A stretch of 33,930 nt of DNA from Paracoccaceae bacterium (GTDB lineage: Bacteria > Pseudomonadota > Alphaproteobacteria > Rhodobacterales > Rhodobacteraceae), in assembly GCA_026982255.1 (NCBI GenBank), contig JALSHL010000010.1, forward strand, positions 1 to 33,930. The letters are read 5' to 3'. This document shows, one piece after another, positions 1 through 12,189 of the stretch. Position numbers and translations under genes: made by a program. Position 1 is the stretch's first letter. Each line of letters starts with the position of its first letter. The notes beneath the pieces are model-generated. The model saw nothing but the letters and a program-made list of their open reading frames with translations. It was not told where the DNA came from and searched no databases.

Positions 1-649
1 CCGGCATCACGTCCTGCATCCCCTGCGGGGTGTGTGCCGCGAAAACCGCCGTCTGCCAGCCGGGCCAGTTGCGGGATTTTTTCAGGGTCGGTTCGATCCA
101 TTCGGCGAGTTCCGGTGCGCGTTCCAGCGCCGATTGCGCGGCGCGGAAGATGGTTTTCTGTGTGATTCCGGCGGTGAGCGGGTAGACCGGCTCGAACGGC
201 GGCAAATCCGGTGCGGCGTCGGGCGGCAGGATGTGGTCGGGGTGCGGCATCTGGGCAAGCCCGTCGAACAGTTCCACCTTGCCGGAGACGATCCGGCGCG
301 CGCCGATGGGCAAGGTGCGGCGGATCCAGTCCTCGCGGGCGTGGAAAAACACCAGCTGGAAGCCGGTTTCGGCGTCCTCGACCATCACGCGGTAGGGGCG
401 GCCGCGGGTTTGCGGCGGCTGGTGTGCGGTGACGGTGATTTCCACCGTGGCCACCGCCGGAAGCGGCAGGCCCTTGAGCGTGGCACGCGGGCGGCGGTCG
501 ACAACACCGTGCGGCAGGGTGAACAGCAGGTCGCGCGGGCGGTTGATGTCCATATTGGCGAAATTCTGCGCGGATTTCGGGCCGACTCCGGCCAGGGCCG
601 TCAGGTCGGCGAACAGGGGAAACAGAATCTCGGGGCGTGTGCTGCTCAT
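1..649 (-). CDS. recG: ATP-dependent DNA helicase RecG, N-terminal part (gene runs off left edge)
   Basis: Minus-strand reading frame from ATG at 649: MSSTRPEILFPLFADLTALAGVGPKSAQNFANMDINRPRDLLFTLPHGVVDRRPRATL..., typical RecG wedge-domain N-terminus; not in the supplied ORF track because it is open at the edge. Confidence 0.88.
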   Translation of the reverse strand, partial: MSSTRPEILFPLFADLTALAGVGPKSAQNFANMDINRPRDLLFTLPHGVVDRRPRATLKGLPLPAVATVEITVTAHQPPQTRGRPYRVMVEDAETGFQLVFFHAREDWIRRTLPIGARRIVSGKVELFDGLAQMPHPDHILPPDAAPDLPPFEPVYPLTAGITQKTIFRAAQSALERAPELAEWIEPTLKKSRNWPGWQTAVFAAHTPQGMQDVMP

Positions 650-680
650 GCGGGCATTTCACGCGATGGCGGCGGTTTTA

Positions 681-3553
<2,873 letters not shown>

Positions 3554-3614
3554 TTACCGGCTTCCTTTTTATTGGTTGCACCCGCTTCTCGATTGTTACT
3601 ATTTCGTAAAAAGG

Positions 3615-3629
3615 TTAACCGAAGGTTAC
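3615..3629. promoter_or_regulatory. CtrA-like site, 7/8 match (TTAA-CCGAAGG-TTAC) upstream of ctrA
   Basis: Direct read; consensus TTAA-N7-TTAA; about 62-76 nt upstream of the ctrA start. Confidence 0.45.
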
Positions 3630-3656
3630 CAACCCAAGGTTGAATATCACCACACG

Positions 3657-3935
3657 TTAAAGTTGTCTATATTTTTTCAGGTGCGTGATCCGCAGACCGC
3701 TGCGGCCGTGTTTGAGCAAGGCAGCCTCCCAAGAGGTGAATTCCTCCTCCGTCAGGTCATACATGCGGCAAACCTCCTCGAGCGTCACCAGCCCGGCGTG
3801 GACGGCCAGCACCACGGTTGCCTTGCGCCGCGCCACCCAGCGGCAGGTGTTTTTCGGCGGCAGATCGCTGCGGGTCAGGTGCGACCCGTCCGGCAGTTTT
3901 ACGGACACCGGTCCGCTTTCCCTTCTGACAAACAT
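3657..3935 (-). CDS. sciP: SciP/DUF1153 family CtrA inhibitor protein
   Basis: MFVRRESGPVSVKLPDGSHLTRSDLPPKNTCRWVARRKATVVLAVHAGLVTLEEVCRMYDLTEEEFTSWEAALLKHGRSGLRITHLKKYRQL; matches the DUF1153/SciP pattern (DGS.LTR.DLPP.NT.RWV.RRKA). Start chosen at internal ATG 3935. Confidence 0.85.
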   Translation of the reverse strand: MFVRRESGPVSVKLPDGSHLTRSDLPPKNTCRWVARRKATVVLAVHAGLVTLEEVCRMYDLTEEEFTSWEAALLKHGRSGLRITHLKKYRQL

Positions 3936-3981
3936 ATTTTCCCCCGATGTTTCCCTCGTGTCCCACACTGGACGGAAACCG

Positions 3982-3996
3982 TTAAGCAGTTATGAA
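3982..3996. promoter_or_regulatory. CtrA-like site, 7/8 match (TTAA-GCAGTTA-TGAA)
   Basis: Direct read in the sciP/mnmA divergent intergenic region; consensus TTAA-N7-TTAA. Confidence 0.3.
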
Positions 3997-4004
3997 AGCC
4001 CCGC

Positions 4005-4032
4005 TTGCGAGTGTGTAAAATTTGCCTATATT
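4005..4032 (+). promoter_or_regulatory. Candidate sigma70-type promoter of mnmA
   Basis: TTGCGA - 16 nt - TATATT, 22 nt before ATG at 4055. Confidence 0.45.
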
Positions 4033-4054
4033 GCCACACATTCAGGAGCGCCCC

Positions 4055-5194
4055 ATGACAGCCGTAAATTCCCTTGGCTTTGCCAAACCCGAAAGCGAAA
4101 CCCGCGTGGTCGTGGCCATGTCGGGCGGTGTGGATTCATCCGTCGTAGCGGCCATGCTGAAACGCGAGGGCTACGATGTGGTCGGGGTGACGCTGCAGCT
4201 CTATGACCACGGGGCGGCGCTGGCCAAGAAAGGCGCCTGCTGTGCCGGTCGCGACATCCACGATGCGCGCCGCGTGGCCGAGGAAATGGGGTTTCCGCAT
4301 TATGTGCTGGATTACGAGAACCGATTCCGGGAAACCGTGATCGAGGAATTCGCCGATGCCTATCTGGCCGGTGCGACGCCGGTGCCCTGCATCCGCTGCA
4401 ACGAAAAGGTGAAGTTCCGCGATCTGCTGGAAACCGCGCGCGATCTGGGCGCGGACTGCATGGCGACAGGGCATTACATCCAGCGTTTCGACGGCGACAA
4501 GGCGGAGCTACACCAGGCCGCCGACCCCGACCGCGACCAGAGCTATTTCCTGTTTTCCACCACGCAGGAGCAGCTGGACTATCTGCGGTTCCCGCTCGGC
4601 CACCTGAAATCCAAGGCCGAGACCCGCGCGCTGGCAACCGAATTCGGGCTGGCGGTGGCGGACAAGCCGGACAGTCAGGATATCTGCTTTGTGCCCAATG
4701 GCTCCTACGCCGAGGTGATCGAGAAACTGCGCCCCGGTGCCGCCGACCCCGGCGATATTGTGCATCTGGACGGCGAGGTTCTGGGACAACATCGCGGCGT
4801 GATCCACTATACCATCGGGCAGCGGCGCGGGCTGGGAATCGGCGGGCGCGAGCCGCTTTATGTGGTGAAGCTCGACCCCGATACGCGGCAGGTCGTCGTC
4901 GGCCCGCGCGAGGCGCTCGGCAAATTGCGTATTCCGGTGGCCGAGGTCAACTGGCTGGGCGATACGGATTTCGAAAACGCGCCCGAGGGCGGCTGGGAAA
5001 TGCGGGTGCGGGTGCGCTCCACCCGCCCACCGAAACCGGCGCGCATCATTCCCGCCGGCCCGCATACGGCCATTGTCGAACTGGCAGAGCCCGAAGACGG
5101 GGTATCCCCCGGGCAGGCCTGTGTATTCTATGCCCCCGACAGCACCCGCATCTATGGCGGGGGCTGGATTGTCAAAGAACAGGAAACACCATGA
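4055..5194 (+). CDS. mnmA: tRNA-specific 2-thiouridylase MnmA
   Basis: [36 protein letters not shown]-loop; [27 protein letters not shown]-like motif; ATG at 4055 preceded by CAGGAG. Confidence 0.95.
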   Translation: MTAVNSLGFAKPESETRVVVAMSGGVDSSVVAAMLKREGYDVVGVTLQLYDHGAALAKKGACCAGRDIHDARRVAEEMGFPHYVLDYENRFRETVIEEFADAYLAGATPVPCIRCNEKVKFRDLLETARDLGADCMATGHYIQRFDGDKAELHQAADPDRDQSYFLFSTTQEQLDYLRFPLGHLKSKAETRALATEFGLAVADKPDSQDICFVPNGSYAEVIEKLRPGAADPGDIVHLDGEVLGQHRGVIHYTIGQRRGLGIGGREPLYVVKLDPDTRQVVVGPREALGKLRIPVAEVNWLGDTDFENAPEGGWEMRVRVRSTRPPKPARIIPAGPHTAIVELAEPEDGVSPGQACVFYAPDSTRIYGGGWIVKEQETP

Positions 5195-6561
5195 GCAACC
5201 TTGATGCCGCCCTTGCAAAGGCCGATGAAAACATCCCCGCCGCGCTGGAGCGCCTGTTCGAACTGCTGCGGATCGAAAGCATTTCCACCGATCCGGCCTA
5301 TGCCGGTGCATGTGTCAGGGCCGCCGACTGGCTGGTGGCGCAGTTGAACGATATCGGTTTCAGGGCCGAACGTCGCGACACCCCCGGCCATCCGATGGTG
5401 GTGGCCCATTCCGGCGGCGAGGGGCGGCACATGCTGTTTTACGGGCATTACGATGTGCAGCCGGTCGATCCGCTCGACCTCTGGGACCGGCCGCCGTTCG
5501 ATCCGGCCATCGAGGACACGCCGAAGGGCAAGGTGATCCGCGCGCGCGGGGCCTCGGACGACAAGGGGCAGCTGATGACCTTTGTCGAGGCCTGCCGCGC
5601 CTGGAAGGATGTGACCGGCGAACTGCCCGGCAATATTTCCATCCTGTTCGAGGGGGAGGAGGAAAGCGGATCGCCCTCGCTGATCCCGTTTTTGCAGGAA
5701 AACGCCGAGGAGCTGAAAGCCGACATCGCGCTGGTTTGCGATACCGGCCTGTGGGACGAGAACACCCCTGCGATCTCCACCATGCTGCGCGGGCTGGTGG
5801 GCGAGGACTTCACCATCCATGCCGCCAGCAAGGACCTGCATTCGGGCATGTATGGCGGCCCCGCAATCAACCCGATCCGCGTGCTGACCCGTATTCTGGC
5901 CGGTCTGCATGACGATAACGGGCGCATCACCCTGCCCGGTTTCTATGACGGCGTGCCGGAGATTTCGCTGGAAATCAAGGCGCAGTGGGACGGGCTGGAT
6001 TTCGACGCCGCGCATTTTCTGGGCGAGGTCGGCCTGTCGGAACCGGCCGGCGAAAAGGGCTATTCAGCGCTGGAGCAAATCTGGGCGCGCCCGACCTGCG
6101 ATATCAACGGCATCATCGGCGGCTATACCGGCGAGGGTTTCAAAACCGTGCTGCCCGCCGAAGCCAGCGCCAAGGTTTCCTTCCGGCTCGTCGGCACGCA
6201 GGACCCGGAACAGATCAGCGCCGCCTTCCGGCAATATGTGCAGGACAACCTGCCGCCGGATTGCTCGGTCTCCTTCCGCGAGAAGGACGGCGCCGGTGCC
6301 ACCACCCTGCCCGTCGAGGCCGAGGAGTTCGCGCTGGCCCGCGACGCGCTGTCGGCGGAATGGCCGAACGAGGCGATTTTTGCCGGTTGTGGCGGTTCCA
6401 TCCCGATTGTCGGGCATTTTCAGGAAATCCTCGGCATGGATTCCGTGCTGATCGGGTTCGGGCTGGACGACGACCAGATCCACTCGCCGAACGAAAAATA
6501 TGCCCTGCGTAGTTTCGAAAAAGGTATCCGCAGCTGGATTCGGGTGCTTGACGCGCTGTAG
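5191..6561 (+). CDS. M20/M25/M40 family dipeptidase
   Basis: [45 protein letters not shown] metal-binding motifs; ATGA overlap with mnmA. Confidence 0.93.
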   Translation: MSNLDAALAKADENIPAALERLFELLRIESISTDPAYAGACVRAADWLVAQLNDIGFRAERRDTPGHPMVVAHSGGEGRHMLFYGHYDVQPVDPLDLWDRPPFDPAIEDTPKGKVIRARGASDDKGQLMTFVEACRAWKDVTGELPGNISILFEGEEESGSPSLIPFLQENAEELKADIALVCDTGLWDENTPAISTMLRGLVGEDFTIHAASKDLHSGMYGGPAINPIRVLTRILAGLHDDNGRITLPGFYDGVPEISLEIKAQWDGLDFDAAHFLGEVGLSEPAGEKGYSALEQIWARPTCDINGIIGGYTGEGFKTVLPAEASAKVSFRLVGTQDPEQISAAFRQYVQDNLPPDCSVSFREKDGAGATTLPVEAEEFALARDALSAEWPNEAIFAGCGGSIPIVGHFQEILGMDSVLIGFGLDDDQIHSPNEKYALRSFEKGIRSWIRVLDAL

Positions 6562-6614
6562 GGGTGGGTTTTTTCGGGGGCGCTGTCGCTGGTGAAAGCC
6601 GCACCGGTTCCAAT

Positions 6615-6636
6615 TCCACTAAACTAGTTTAGTGGA
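6615..6636. repeat. 22-bp perfect palindrome TCCACTAAACTAGTTTAGTGGA
   Basis: Sequence equals its own reverse complement; in convergent intergenic region. Confidence 0.95.
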
Positions 6637-6637
6637 G

Positions 6638-6646
6638 TTATCCACA
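6638..6646 (+). promoter_or_regulatory. Consensus DnaA box TTATCCACA
   Basis: Exact match to TTATNCACA, 1 nt after the palindrome. Confidence 0.5.
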
Positions 6647-6683
6647 GGTATATTTTTCATTATATGCCAATGGGTTGAACGAT

Positions 6684-7535
6684 TTATCCGGTTCCGAACG
6701 CCCGCTGCAAGAACCGCACCAGAACATCCGCGTGTGCCTCGATCTTGTCGATGGAGCCGTGGTGCGCGCCCTCGACCAGCAGGGTTTCGTCCTTTTGCGG
6801 ATTACAGTTGGCGGCGATTTCATTGAAATCCGAGACCGGCACCGCGCGGTCCTCGTCCCCGTGCACCAGCAGCACCGGAGCGGTGATCTTGCGGATGGTA
6901 TGCACCGGCGCGATATCCGCGAAACGGTGGCCGATCACCCATTCGATATAGCGCAGCGCCATGCGGGCCAGCGGGCGCGGGATGTGCAGCTTCGCCAGCC
7001 AGCGTTGCATCAGGGTCTCGGGGTGGGCGAAACTGGCCACCGAGATCACCGCCGCGATGTCGTCGCGCCGCGAGGCTTCCAGCAGCACCGCCGCCGCGCC
7101 GACGGAATGGCCCATGAGGGCAACGCGCCCTTGTGAATGCCCGCGCAGCCAGTCCGCTGCCGCGCCCGCATCCCCGGCGAATTTCGGCATGGCGGAATAG
7201 CCGTCCGAGGGGCTGCGCCCGTGCCCGCGCGCGTCCACCAGCAACACATTGAAACCGGCGCGATAAAGCGGTGCCGCCAGTGGCAGCATGATTCCCGCAT
7301 TCGCACCCCAGCCATGCAGCAGCACCACATTCGGCGCGTCGGGATCCTCCGGCACCAGCCACCAGCCGAACAGGGTTTTGCCGTGAGCTGTCGGCACGGC
7401 CACCTGCCGGAAGGCCATGCCGAAATCCGGCGGCTCCTGCGTTTCCGCGACCCTTGGCGCGCGAAACCCGAAGTGGATTGCCGCCACGAAACCGGCAGCA
7501 AGAACCGCCAGAGACAGCGCGAGCCAGAGCATCAT
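6684..7535 (-). CDS. Alpha/beta hydrolase with N-terminal membrane anchor
   Basis: Hydrophobic N-terminus, VVLLHGWGANAG, GHSVGAAAVLLEA nucleophile elbow, HGDEDRAVPV, GAHHGSID catalytic His. Confidence 0.88.
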   Translation of the reverse strand: MMLWLALSLAVLAAGFVAAIHFGFRAPRVAETQEPPDFGMAFRQVAVPTAHGKTLFGWWLVPEDPDAPNVVLLHGWGANAGIMLPLAAPLYRAGFNVLLVDARGHGRSPSDGYSAMPKFAGDAGAAADWLRGHSQGRVALMGHSVGAAAVLLEASRRDDIAAVISVASFAHPETLMQRWLAKLHIPRPLARMALRYIEWVIGHRFADIAPVHTIRKITAPVLLVHGDEDRAVPVSDFNEIAANCNPQKDETLLVEGAHHGSIDKIEAHADVLVRFLQRAFGTG

Positions 7536-7792
7536 TGCCGCCGCCTGCCACGCCGGCGCGGGTTGGGCACATCCGCCAGCGCCTGTTGCAATATTTCCGT
7601 CATCGGATGGTCCGGATGGGCGGGGCGGTAATGCGCCAGAAGCGCGGCGCTATGGGTGTGGGTGCTTTCCCCGGCCGGCACGCCGAGCGCCCAGTCAAGG
7701 AAAATCGCGCGGCATTCCGGCGCGGAGATCCCCTCGATGCGATAGGCCTCGGCAATCAGGCCGCGCGGATCGCAAGGCAGATCCCCCTTCAT
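7532..7792 (-). CDS. Small conserved-type hypothetical protein (86 aa) with Arg-rich C-terminus
   Basis: MKGDLPCDPRGLIAEAYRIEGISAPECRAIFLDWALGVPAGESTHTHSAALLAHYRPAHPDHPMTEILQQALADVPNPRRRGRRRQ; ATGA overlap with upstream aldolase stop, 4-nt overlap with downstream hydrolase start. Confidence 0.75.
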   Translation of the reverse strand: MKGDLPCDPRGLIAEAYRIEGISAPECRAIFLDWALGVPAGESTHTHSAALLAHYRPAHPDHPMTEILQQALADVPNPRRRGRRRQ

Positions 7793-8511
7793 GCCTGCCC
7801 CCGTGCCGCCTGCAGGGCCGTATCCAGCGACCCTGCCAGATTGGCAACATCGCTGGCCACGGCGATATGGCTGAAACCCAGAGCGGCCAGAACCTCCGGC
7901 GTGCCGCGCGGGAAAGTCACCGCGCCGCAGGTCAGCCCGTGTGCCTTGGCCACTTCGGCAATCCGTTTTGCGGCCTCCAGAGTCTCGCGACTGTCGATGC
8001 CGACGCCCGCATCGGCGGAATAGTCCGCAGGGCCGAAGAACAATTCGCTGATGCCTTCCACGGCGGCAATCGCCCCGATATTTTCCAGCCCCGCGACCGA
8101 TTCGATCTGCACTGCCAGAAATCCGTCGCGGTTCCAGCGGGTTTTGTATTCTTCGGCCTTGCGCCCCCAACCGGCGGCCCGCACCACGGTGCGCGCATCG
8201 CCGCGCGCGCCTCTGGGGGCGTAAAACGTCCAGTCCACGATCTGCCGCGCCGCTTCGGCGCTTTCGACCTTCGGCACCATCACCCCGTCGGCGCCCGCGT
8301 CCAGCACCCGCTTGATCCAGGCTTCGGAGGCCTCGGGCACGCGCACGATGGCTTCGGCCCGCGCGCCGATCGCCATCAGTTGCGCCTGTGCGGTTTCCAC
8401 GCTGGCGGGGCCGTGTTCCAGATCGACCACGACAAAATCGAACCCCGTTCCGGCAACAATATCCGCCACCTGAAGCGACGGCATGTCCAGCCAGCATCCG
8501 TATTTCGGCAT
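7789..8511 (-). CDS. HpcH/HpaI aldolase/citrate lyase family protein
   Basis: FDFVVVDLEHGPASVETAQAQL, GADGVMVPKVESAEAARQIV, PRGARG motifs. Confidence 0.92.
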   Translation of the reverse strand: MPKYGCWLDMPSLQVADIVAGTGFDFVVVDLEHGPASVETAQAQLMAIGARAEAIVRVPEASEAWIKRVLDAGADGVMVPKVESAEAARQIVDWTFYAPRGARGDARTVVRAAGWGRKAEEYKTRWNRDGFLAVQIESVAGLENIGAIAAVEGISELFFGPADYSADAGVGIDSRETLEAAKRIAEVAKAHGLTCGAVTFPRGTPEVLAALGFSHIAVASDVANLAGSLDTALQAARGQA

Positions 8512-11307
8512 TTACCCCTCCTGTTCCAGCGTTTTCGCGATGATCGCCGCCATGTTTGCGGCTGTTTCCAGCAGCTTTGCCTCCAGCGCGGCAATGTCCT
8601 TCACATCCGCCACTTTCACCAGCAAGTCAAGGAAGCCCCTGCCCGCCCTTGCCGGATCGACCGGCCCGTCCACGGCCAGCCGCGCCACCTGCTGAATGCC
8701 GGAAAACAGCCGCAGGGCCGCAACGATTGCAGCGCCGTCCGCCTGCGAAACCCAGCCGGCGCGCACCAGTTCCGGCACCATCTCCACGGGTCGTTTTACA
8801 TCCGCAAGCCCATACAGAACCGCGCCGGTCTGCAACAGCAGTTCGATATCCATCAAGGATCCCGCGCCGTGTTTCAGCTCCCACGGGTTGCGCGCGGAAT
8901 CGCCTTTGGCCTCGGCCAGTCTGGCGCGCATTTCGATCACATCGGCAATCACCCTGGCGCGGTCGTGCGGCTGGCACAGGGCCGCGCGGATCGCGCCTTC
9001 GACGTCCGCCACCAGATCGGCGCGCCCCGCCACAACCCGCGCCCGCGACAGCGCGAGGTGTTCCCATGTCCAGGCCTCGGTTTTCTGGTATTCGGCAAAG
9101 GCCGCCAGCGAGGTCGCCACCGGACCCTGCCGCCCCGAGGGACGCAGCCGCATATCGACCTCGTAGAGCGCCCCTTCGGCCGTCGGCACCGTCAGCGCGG
9201 AAATCAGCGCCTGCGTCAGACGGGCGAAATACGGGCTGATGGCCAGCGGGCGCGGACCATCCGAGGCCTCCGCCCCTTCGGCGTCATAGACCACGATCAG
9301 GTCGAGGTCCGAGGTCGCCGTCATCTCGCGCGAGCCGAGTTTTCCCATGGCAATCACCGCCGCCCCCTTGCCCGGTGGCGGACCGTAGCGACGGGCGAAA
9401 TTCTCGCAGACGGTCGGAAACAGCACCGACAGGCAGGCCTCGGCCACGTTCGAGTAGGCCAGCGCCGCCTCCTCCGCCCCCGATATCCGGCGCAGCAGAT
9501 GCACGCCGATGCGGAACTGCTGCTCCTTGACCCAGCGCCGCGCGGTGTCCAGCGCCGCCTCGTAATCCGCAGCCGTTTCGATCTGCGCGGCGATATCGGC
9601 GCGCAGGCACTCCAGACCGGGCAGGCTGGCGAAAAAATCCGTTCCGACCACCGCGTCGAACACTTTCGCGTTGCGCCCCAGATAGCGGGCCAGTTCCGGC
9701 GCCGTGGCGCAGATATCCACCAGCAGGTCGAGCAGATGCGGGTTGGCCTCGAACAGGGAGAACAGTTGCACCCCTGCGGGCAGGCCGGACAGGAAGGCAT
9801 CGAACTGGATCAAGGCCTCGTCAGGGCTGGCGGAATCCGACAGGCGACGCAGGATTTCCGGCTTCAGGCGCGCAAAAATCCGGCGGGCGCGGTCGGAACG
9901 CAGGGCGGGCAGGCTCTCCCATTTCTGCATGATTTCTTCGGCGCGATCGGGCAGATCCTCCGGCAGCTCCGTTTCCTCGCCGTCGGCGGCAAAAAAACGC
10001 TCGGTCATCCGGTGGACCTTTTGCAGGCGCTCCCTGATCCTGCCCTCGAAAGCCGCCGGATCGCTTTCGCCGCAAAACGCCGCCAGCCGCTGCCGCTTTT
10101 CCGGAGCCTCGGGGATCCGGTGTGTCTGGGCATCGTCGAGCATCTGCAAGCGGTGTTCCAGCGTGCGATGCGCCACATAGGATTCGTGCAGATATGCCTC
10201 GACCTCTGCCGATATCCATCCCTTTTGCCGCAACGCCGCCAGAGCCTTCAGCGTCTCTCGCTGGCGAATACCGGCGTCGCGTCCGCCCCAGATGATCTGC
10301 TGGGTCTGGGTGAAAAACTCGATCTCGCGAATGCCGCCGCGCCCCAGCTTCATGTCGTGGCCGGGGACGGAAACCGCGCCATGCAGGCCCTTGTGCTCGC
10401 GAATCCGCAGCCGCATGTTATGCGCGTCCTCGATGGCGGCAAAATCGAGATACTTGCGCCAGATGAACGGTTTGAGCCGCTCCAGAAACGCCTGCCCTGC
10501 CCTGATGTCCCCCGCGCAGGGCCGCGCCTTGATAAAGGCCGCGCGCTCCCATGTGCGGCCGAGGCTTTCGTAATACCGTTCCGCCGGTTCCATGGCGATA
10601 CACACCGGCGTCACCGCCGCGTCGGGGCGCAGGCGCAGGTCGGTGCGGAACACATAGCCCTCGGCGGTATTGGCCGAGAGCAGCTTGACCATCCGCTGTG
10701 TCACCCGGATGAAACCGGCGCGCACCTCGGCGTAGTTTTCCGGCGCGTGGCGGGTTTCGTCGAACAGCATGATCAGGTCGATGTCCGAGGAATAGTTCAG
10801 CTCCCCCGCGCCCATCTTGCCCATGGCCAGCGCCACCATACCGGCGGCGTCCTTCGCATCTTCCGGCGTGCAGCCGGGCAGCTTGCCGCGCGCGATTTCC
10901 GCTGCCACCAGATGCTCCAGCGCCGCCTGCACCGCCGCATCGGCAAGTCGTGTCAGCGCCCCCGTCACCTGTTCCAGCGTCCAGATCCCGCCGAGGTCCG
11001 CCAGCCCCGCCAGCAGCGCCCCGCGCCGCTTCGCCTGTCGCAGGTTGTCCGAGAGCGCCTGAAAACTGTCGCCGCCGATGTCGGCCAGAATGGACTCGAA
11101 AACCGCCGCCGCATCCCGGGCCGCGACCGAACGCAGCCAGTCGCCCTCGCGCTGCATCAACCGTTCGAGATAGGGGCTGCACGCCGCCGTCCCCGCGATC
11201 AGGTCCAGCAGGTTTTCCGGCAGGCCGGCAAAGGATTCGCGCGCCTCCTGCCCCCGTTCGGCATCGAACGGAAGCGGCGCCTTGCTGACATCATGGAGCG
11301 TATTCAT
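8512..11307 (-). CDS. glnE: Bifunctional [glutamine synthetase] adenylyltransferase/deadenylase GlnE
   Basis: Two nucleotidyltransferase domains (MGAGELNYSSDIDLIMLFD; MGKLGSREMTATSDLDLIVVYD), KLGRGGIREIEFFTQTQQII. Confidence 0.95.
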   Translation of the reverse strand: MNTLHDVSKAPLPFDAERGQEARESFAGLPENLLDLIAGTAACSPYLERLMQREGDWLRSVAARDAAAVFESILADIGGDSFQALSDNLRQAKRRGALLAGLADLGGIWTLEQVTGALTRLADAAVQAALEHLVAAEIARGKLPGCTPEDAKDAAGMVALAMGKMGAGELNYSSDIDLIMLFDETRHAPENYAEVRAGFIRVTQRMVKLLSANTAEGYVFRTDLRLRPDAAVTPVCIAMEPAERYYESLGRTWERAAFIKARPCAGDIRAGQAFLERLKPFIWRKYLDFAAIEDAHNMRLRIREHKGLHGAVSVPGHDMKLGRGGIREIEFFTQTQQIIWGGRDAGIRQRETLKALAALRQKGWISAEVEAYLHESYVAHRTLEHRLQMLDDAQTHRIPEAPEKRQRLAAFCGESDPAAFEGRIRERLQKVHRMTERFFAADGEETELPEDLPDRAEEIMQKWESLPALRSDRARRIFARLKPEILRRLSDSASPDEALIQFDAFLSGLPAGVQLFSLFEANPHLLDLLVDICATAPELARYLGRNAKVFDAVVGTDFFASLPGLECLRADIAAQIETAADYEAALDTARRWVKEQQFRIGVHLLRRISGAEEAALAYSNVAEACLSVLFPTVCENFARRYGPPPGKGAAVIAMGKLGSREMTATSDLDLIVVYDAEGAEASDGPRPLAISPYFARLTQALISALTVPTAEGALYEVDMRLRPSGRQGPVATSLAAFAEYQKTEAWTWEHLALSRARVVAGRADLVADVEGAIRAALCQPHDRARVIADVIEMRARLAEAKGDSARNPWELKHGAGSLMDIELLLQTGAVLYGLADVKRPVEMVPELVRAGWVSQADGAAIVAALRLFSGIQQVARLAVDGPVDPARAGRGFLDLLVKVADVKDIAALEAKLLETAANMAAIIAKTLEQEG

Positions 11308-11346
11308 AGGGCCAGAATGGCATCATTCCGGCGCGGGTCAAGCGGC

Positions 11347-12123
11347 TTATCGCCCCTCGTATTTCGGCGGACGTTTTTCCATGAAGGCCGTGACCCCCTC
11401 CAGAAAATCGCGGGATTTTCCGGCCTCACCCTGCAATTCCGCCTCGACCTGCAACTGCTGCTCCAGCGTATGGTCCAGTGAACCGCGCAGCGCCTGTTTG
11501 ATCAGGCGATAGGCCTTCGTCGGCCCCTTGGCCAGATGCTGCGCCCGCGCGTCGATCACGGCGGCGAAATCGTCATCCTCGACACATTCCCAGATCATGC
11601 CCCAGTCGTCGGCCTGCTGCGCCGAAATCCGGTCGGCAAACAGCGCCGCCCCCATCGCCTTGGCAATCCCCATCTGGCGCGGCAGCCAGTAGGTGCCCCC
11701 CGCATCCGGTATCAGGCCGATGCGGGCGAAGGCCTGCAGGAAAAACGCCGACTTCGCCGCGATCACCACATCCGCCGCCAGCGCGAGGTTCGCCCCCGCC
11801 CCCGCCGCCGCACCGTTCACGGCCGAGATCGTCGGGATCGGGCAATCGTAGATCGCCTTGAGCATCGGTTCGTATTCTTCCTTGAGGGTGCGCTCCAGAT
11901 CGATGTCGCCGGCATTCTTGCGATCGCCCAGATCCTGACCGGAACAGAAACCGCGCCCGGCACCGGTCAGCACCAGCACCCGCGCATCTTTTCCCGCCTG
12001 CCCGGCCGCATGGGTAATCTCGGCCCGCATCCGCGCATTCAGCCCGTTCATCACATCGGGGCGGTTCAGCGTGATACGCGCCACATCGTCGGCAACGGTA
12101 TAGAGAATGGTTTCGTAGTTCAT
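11347..12123 (-). CDS. Enoyl-CoA hydratase/isomerase family, PaaG-like
   Basis: TLNRPDVMNGLNARMRAEI, GAGRGFCSGQDLGDRK, AVNGAAAGAGANLALAADVVIAA, ARIGLIPDAGGTYWLPR; closest by eye to PaaG. Confidence 0.85.
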   Translation of the reverse strand: MNYETILYTVADDVARITLNRPDVMNGLNARMRAEITHAAGQAGKDARVLVLTGAGRGFCSGQDLGDRKNAGDIDLERTLKEEYEPMLKAIYDCPIPTISAVNGAAAGAGANLALAADVVIAAKSAFFLQAFARIGLIPDAGGTYWLPRQMGIAKAMGAALFADRISAQQADDWGMIWECVEDDDFAAVIDARAQHLAKGPTKAYRLIKQALRGSLDHTLEQQLQVEAELQGEAGKSRDFLEGVTAFMEKRPPKYEGR

Positions 12124-12157
12124 GGGTCAGCCTCCTGATTCACAGGGAGCATAAACC

Positions 12158-12169
12158 GACCGCGCGGTC
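12158..12169. promoter_or_regulatory. Perfect palindrome GACCGCGCGGTC upstream of paaG-like gene (candidate TetR-family operator)
   Basis: Direct read; starts 35 nt upstream of the 12123 ATG. Confidence 0.5.
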
Positions 12170-12189
12170 AATCAAACCCCGACGTGGCG

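Noticed and set aside
7417-11481. 1354-codon plus-strand ORF
   Set aside because: It is exactly antisense to glnE, the aldolase and neighbours. Its sequence is low-complexity Arg/Gly/His/Gln-rich with no recognisable domain: a shadow ORF from high-GC codon bias.
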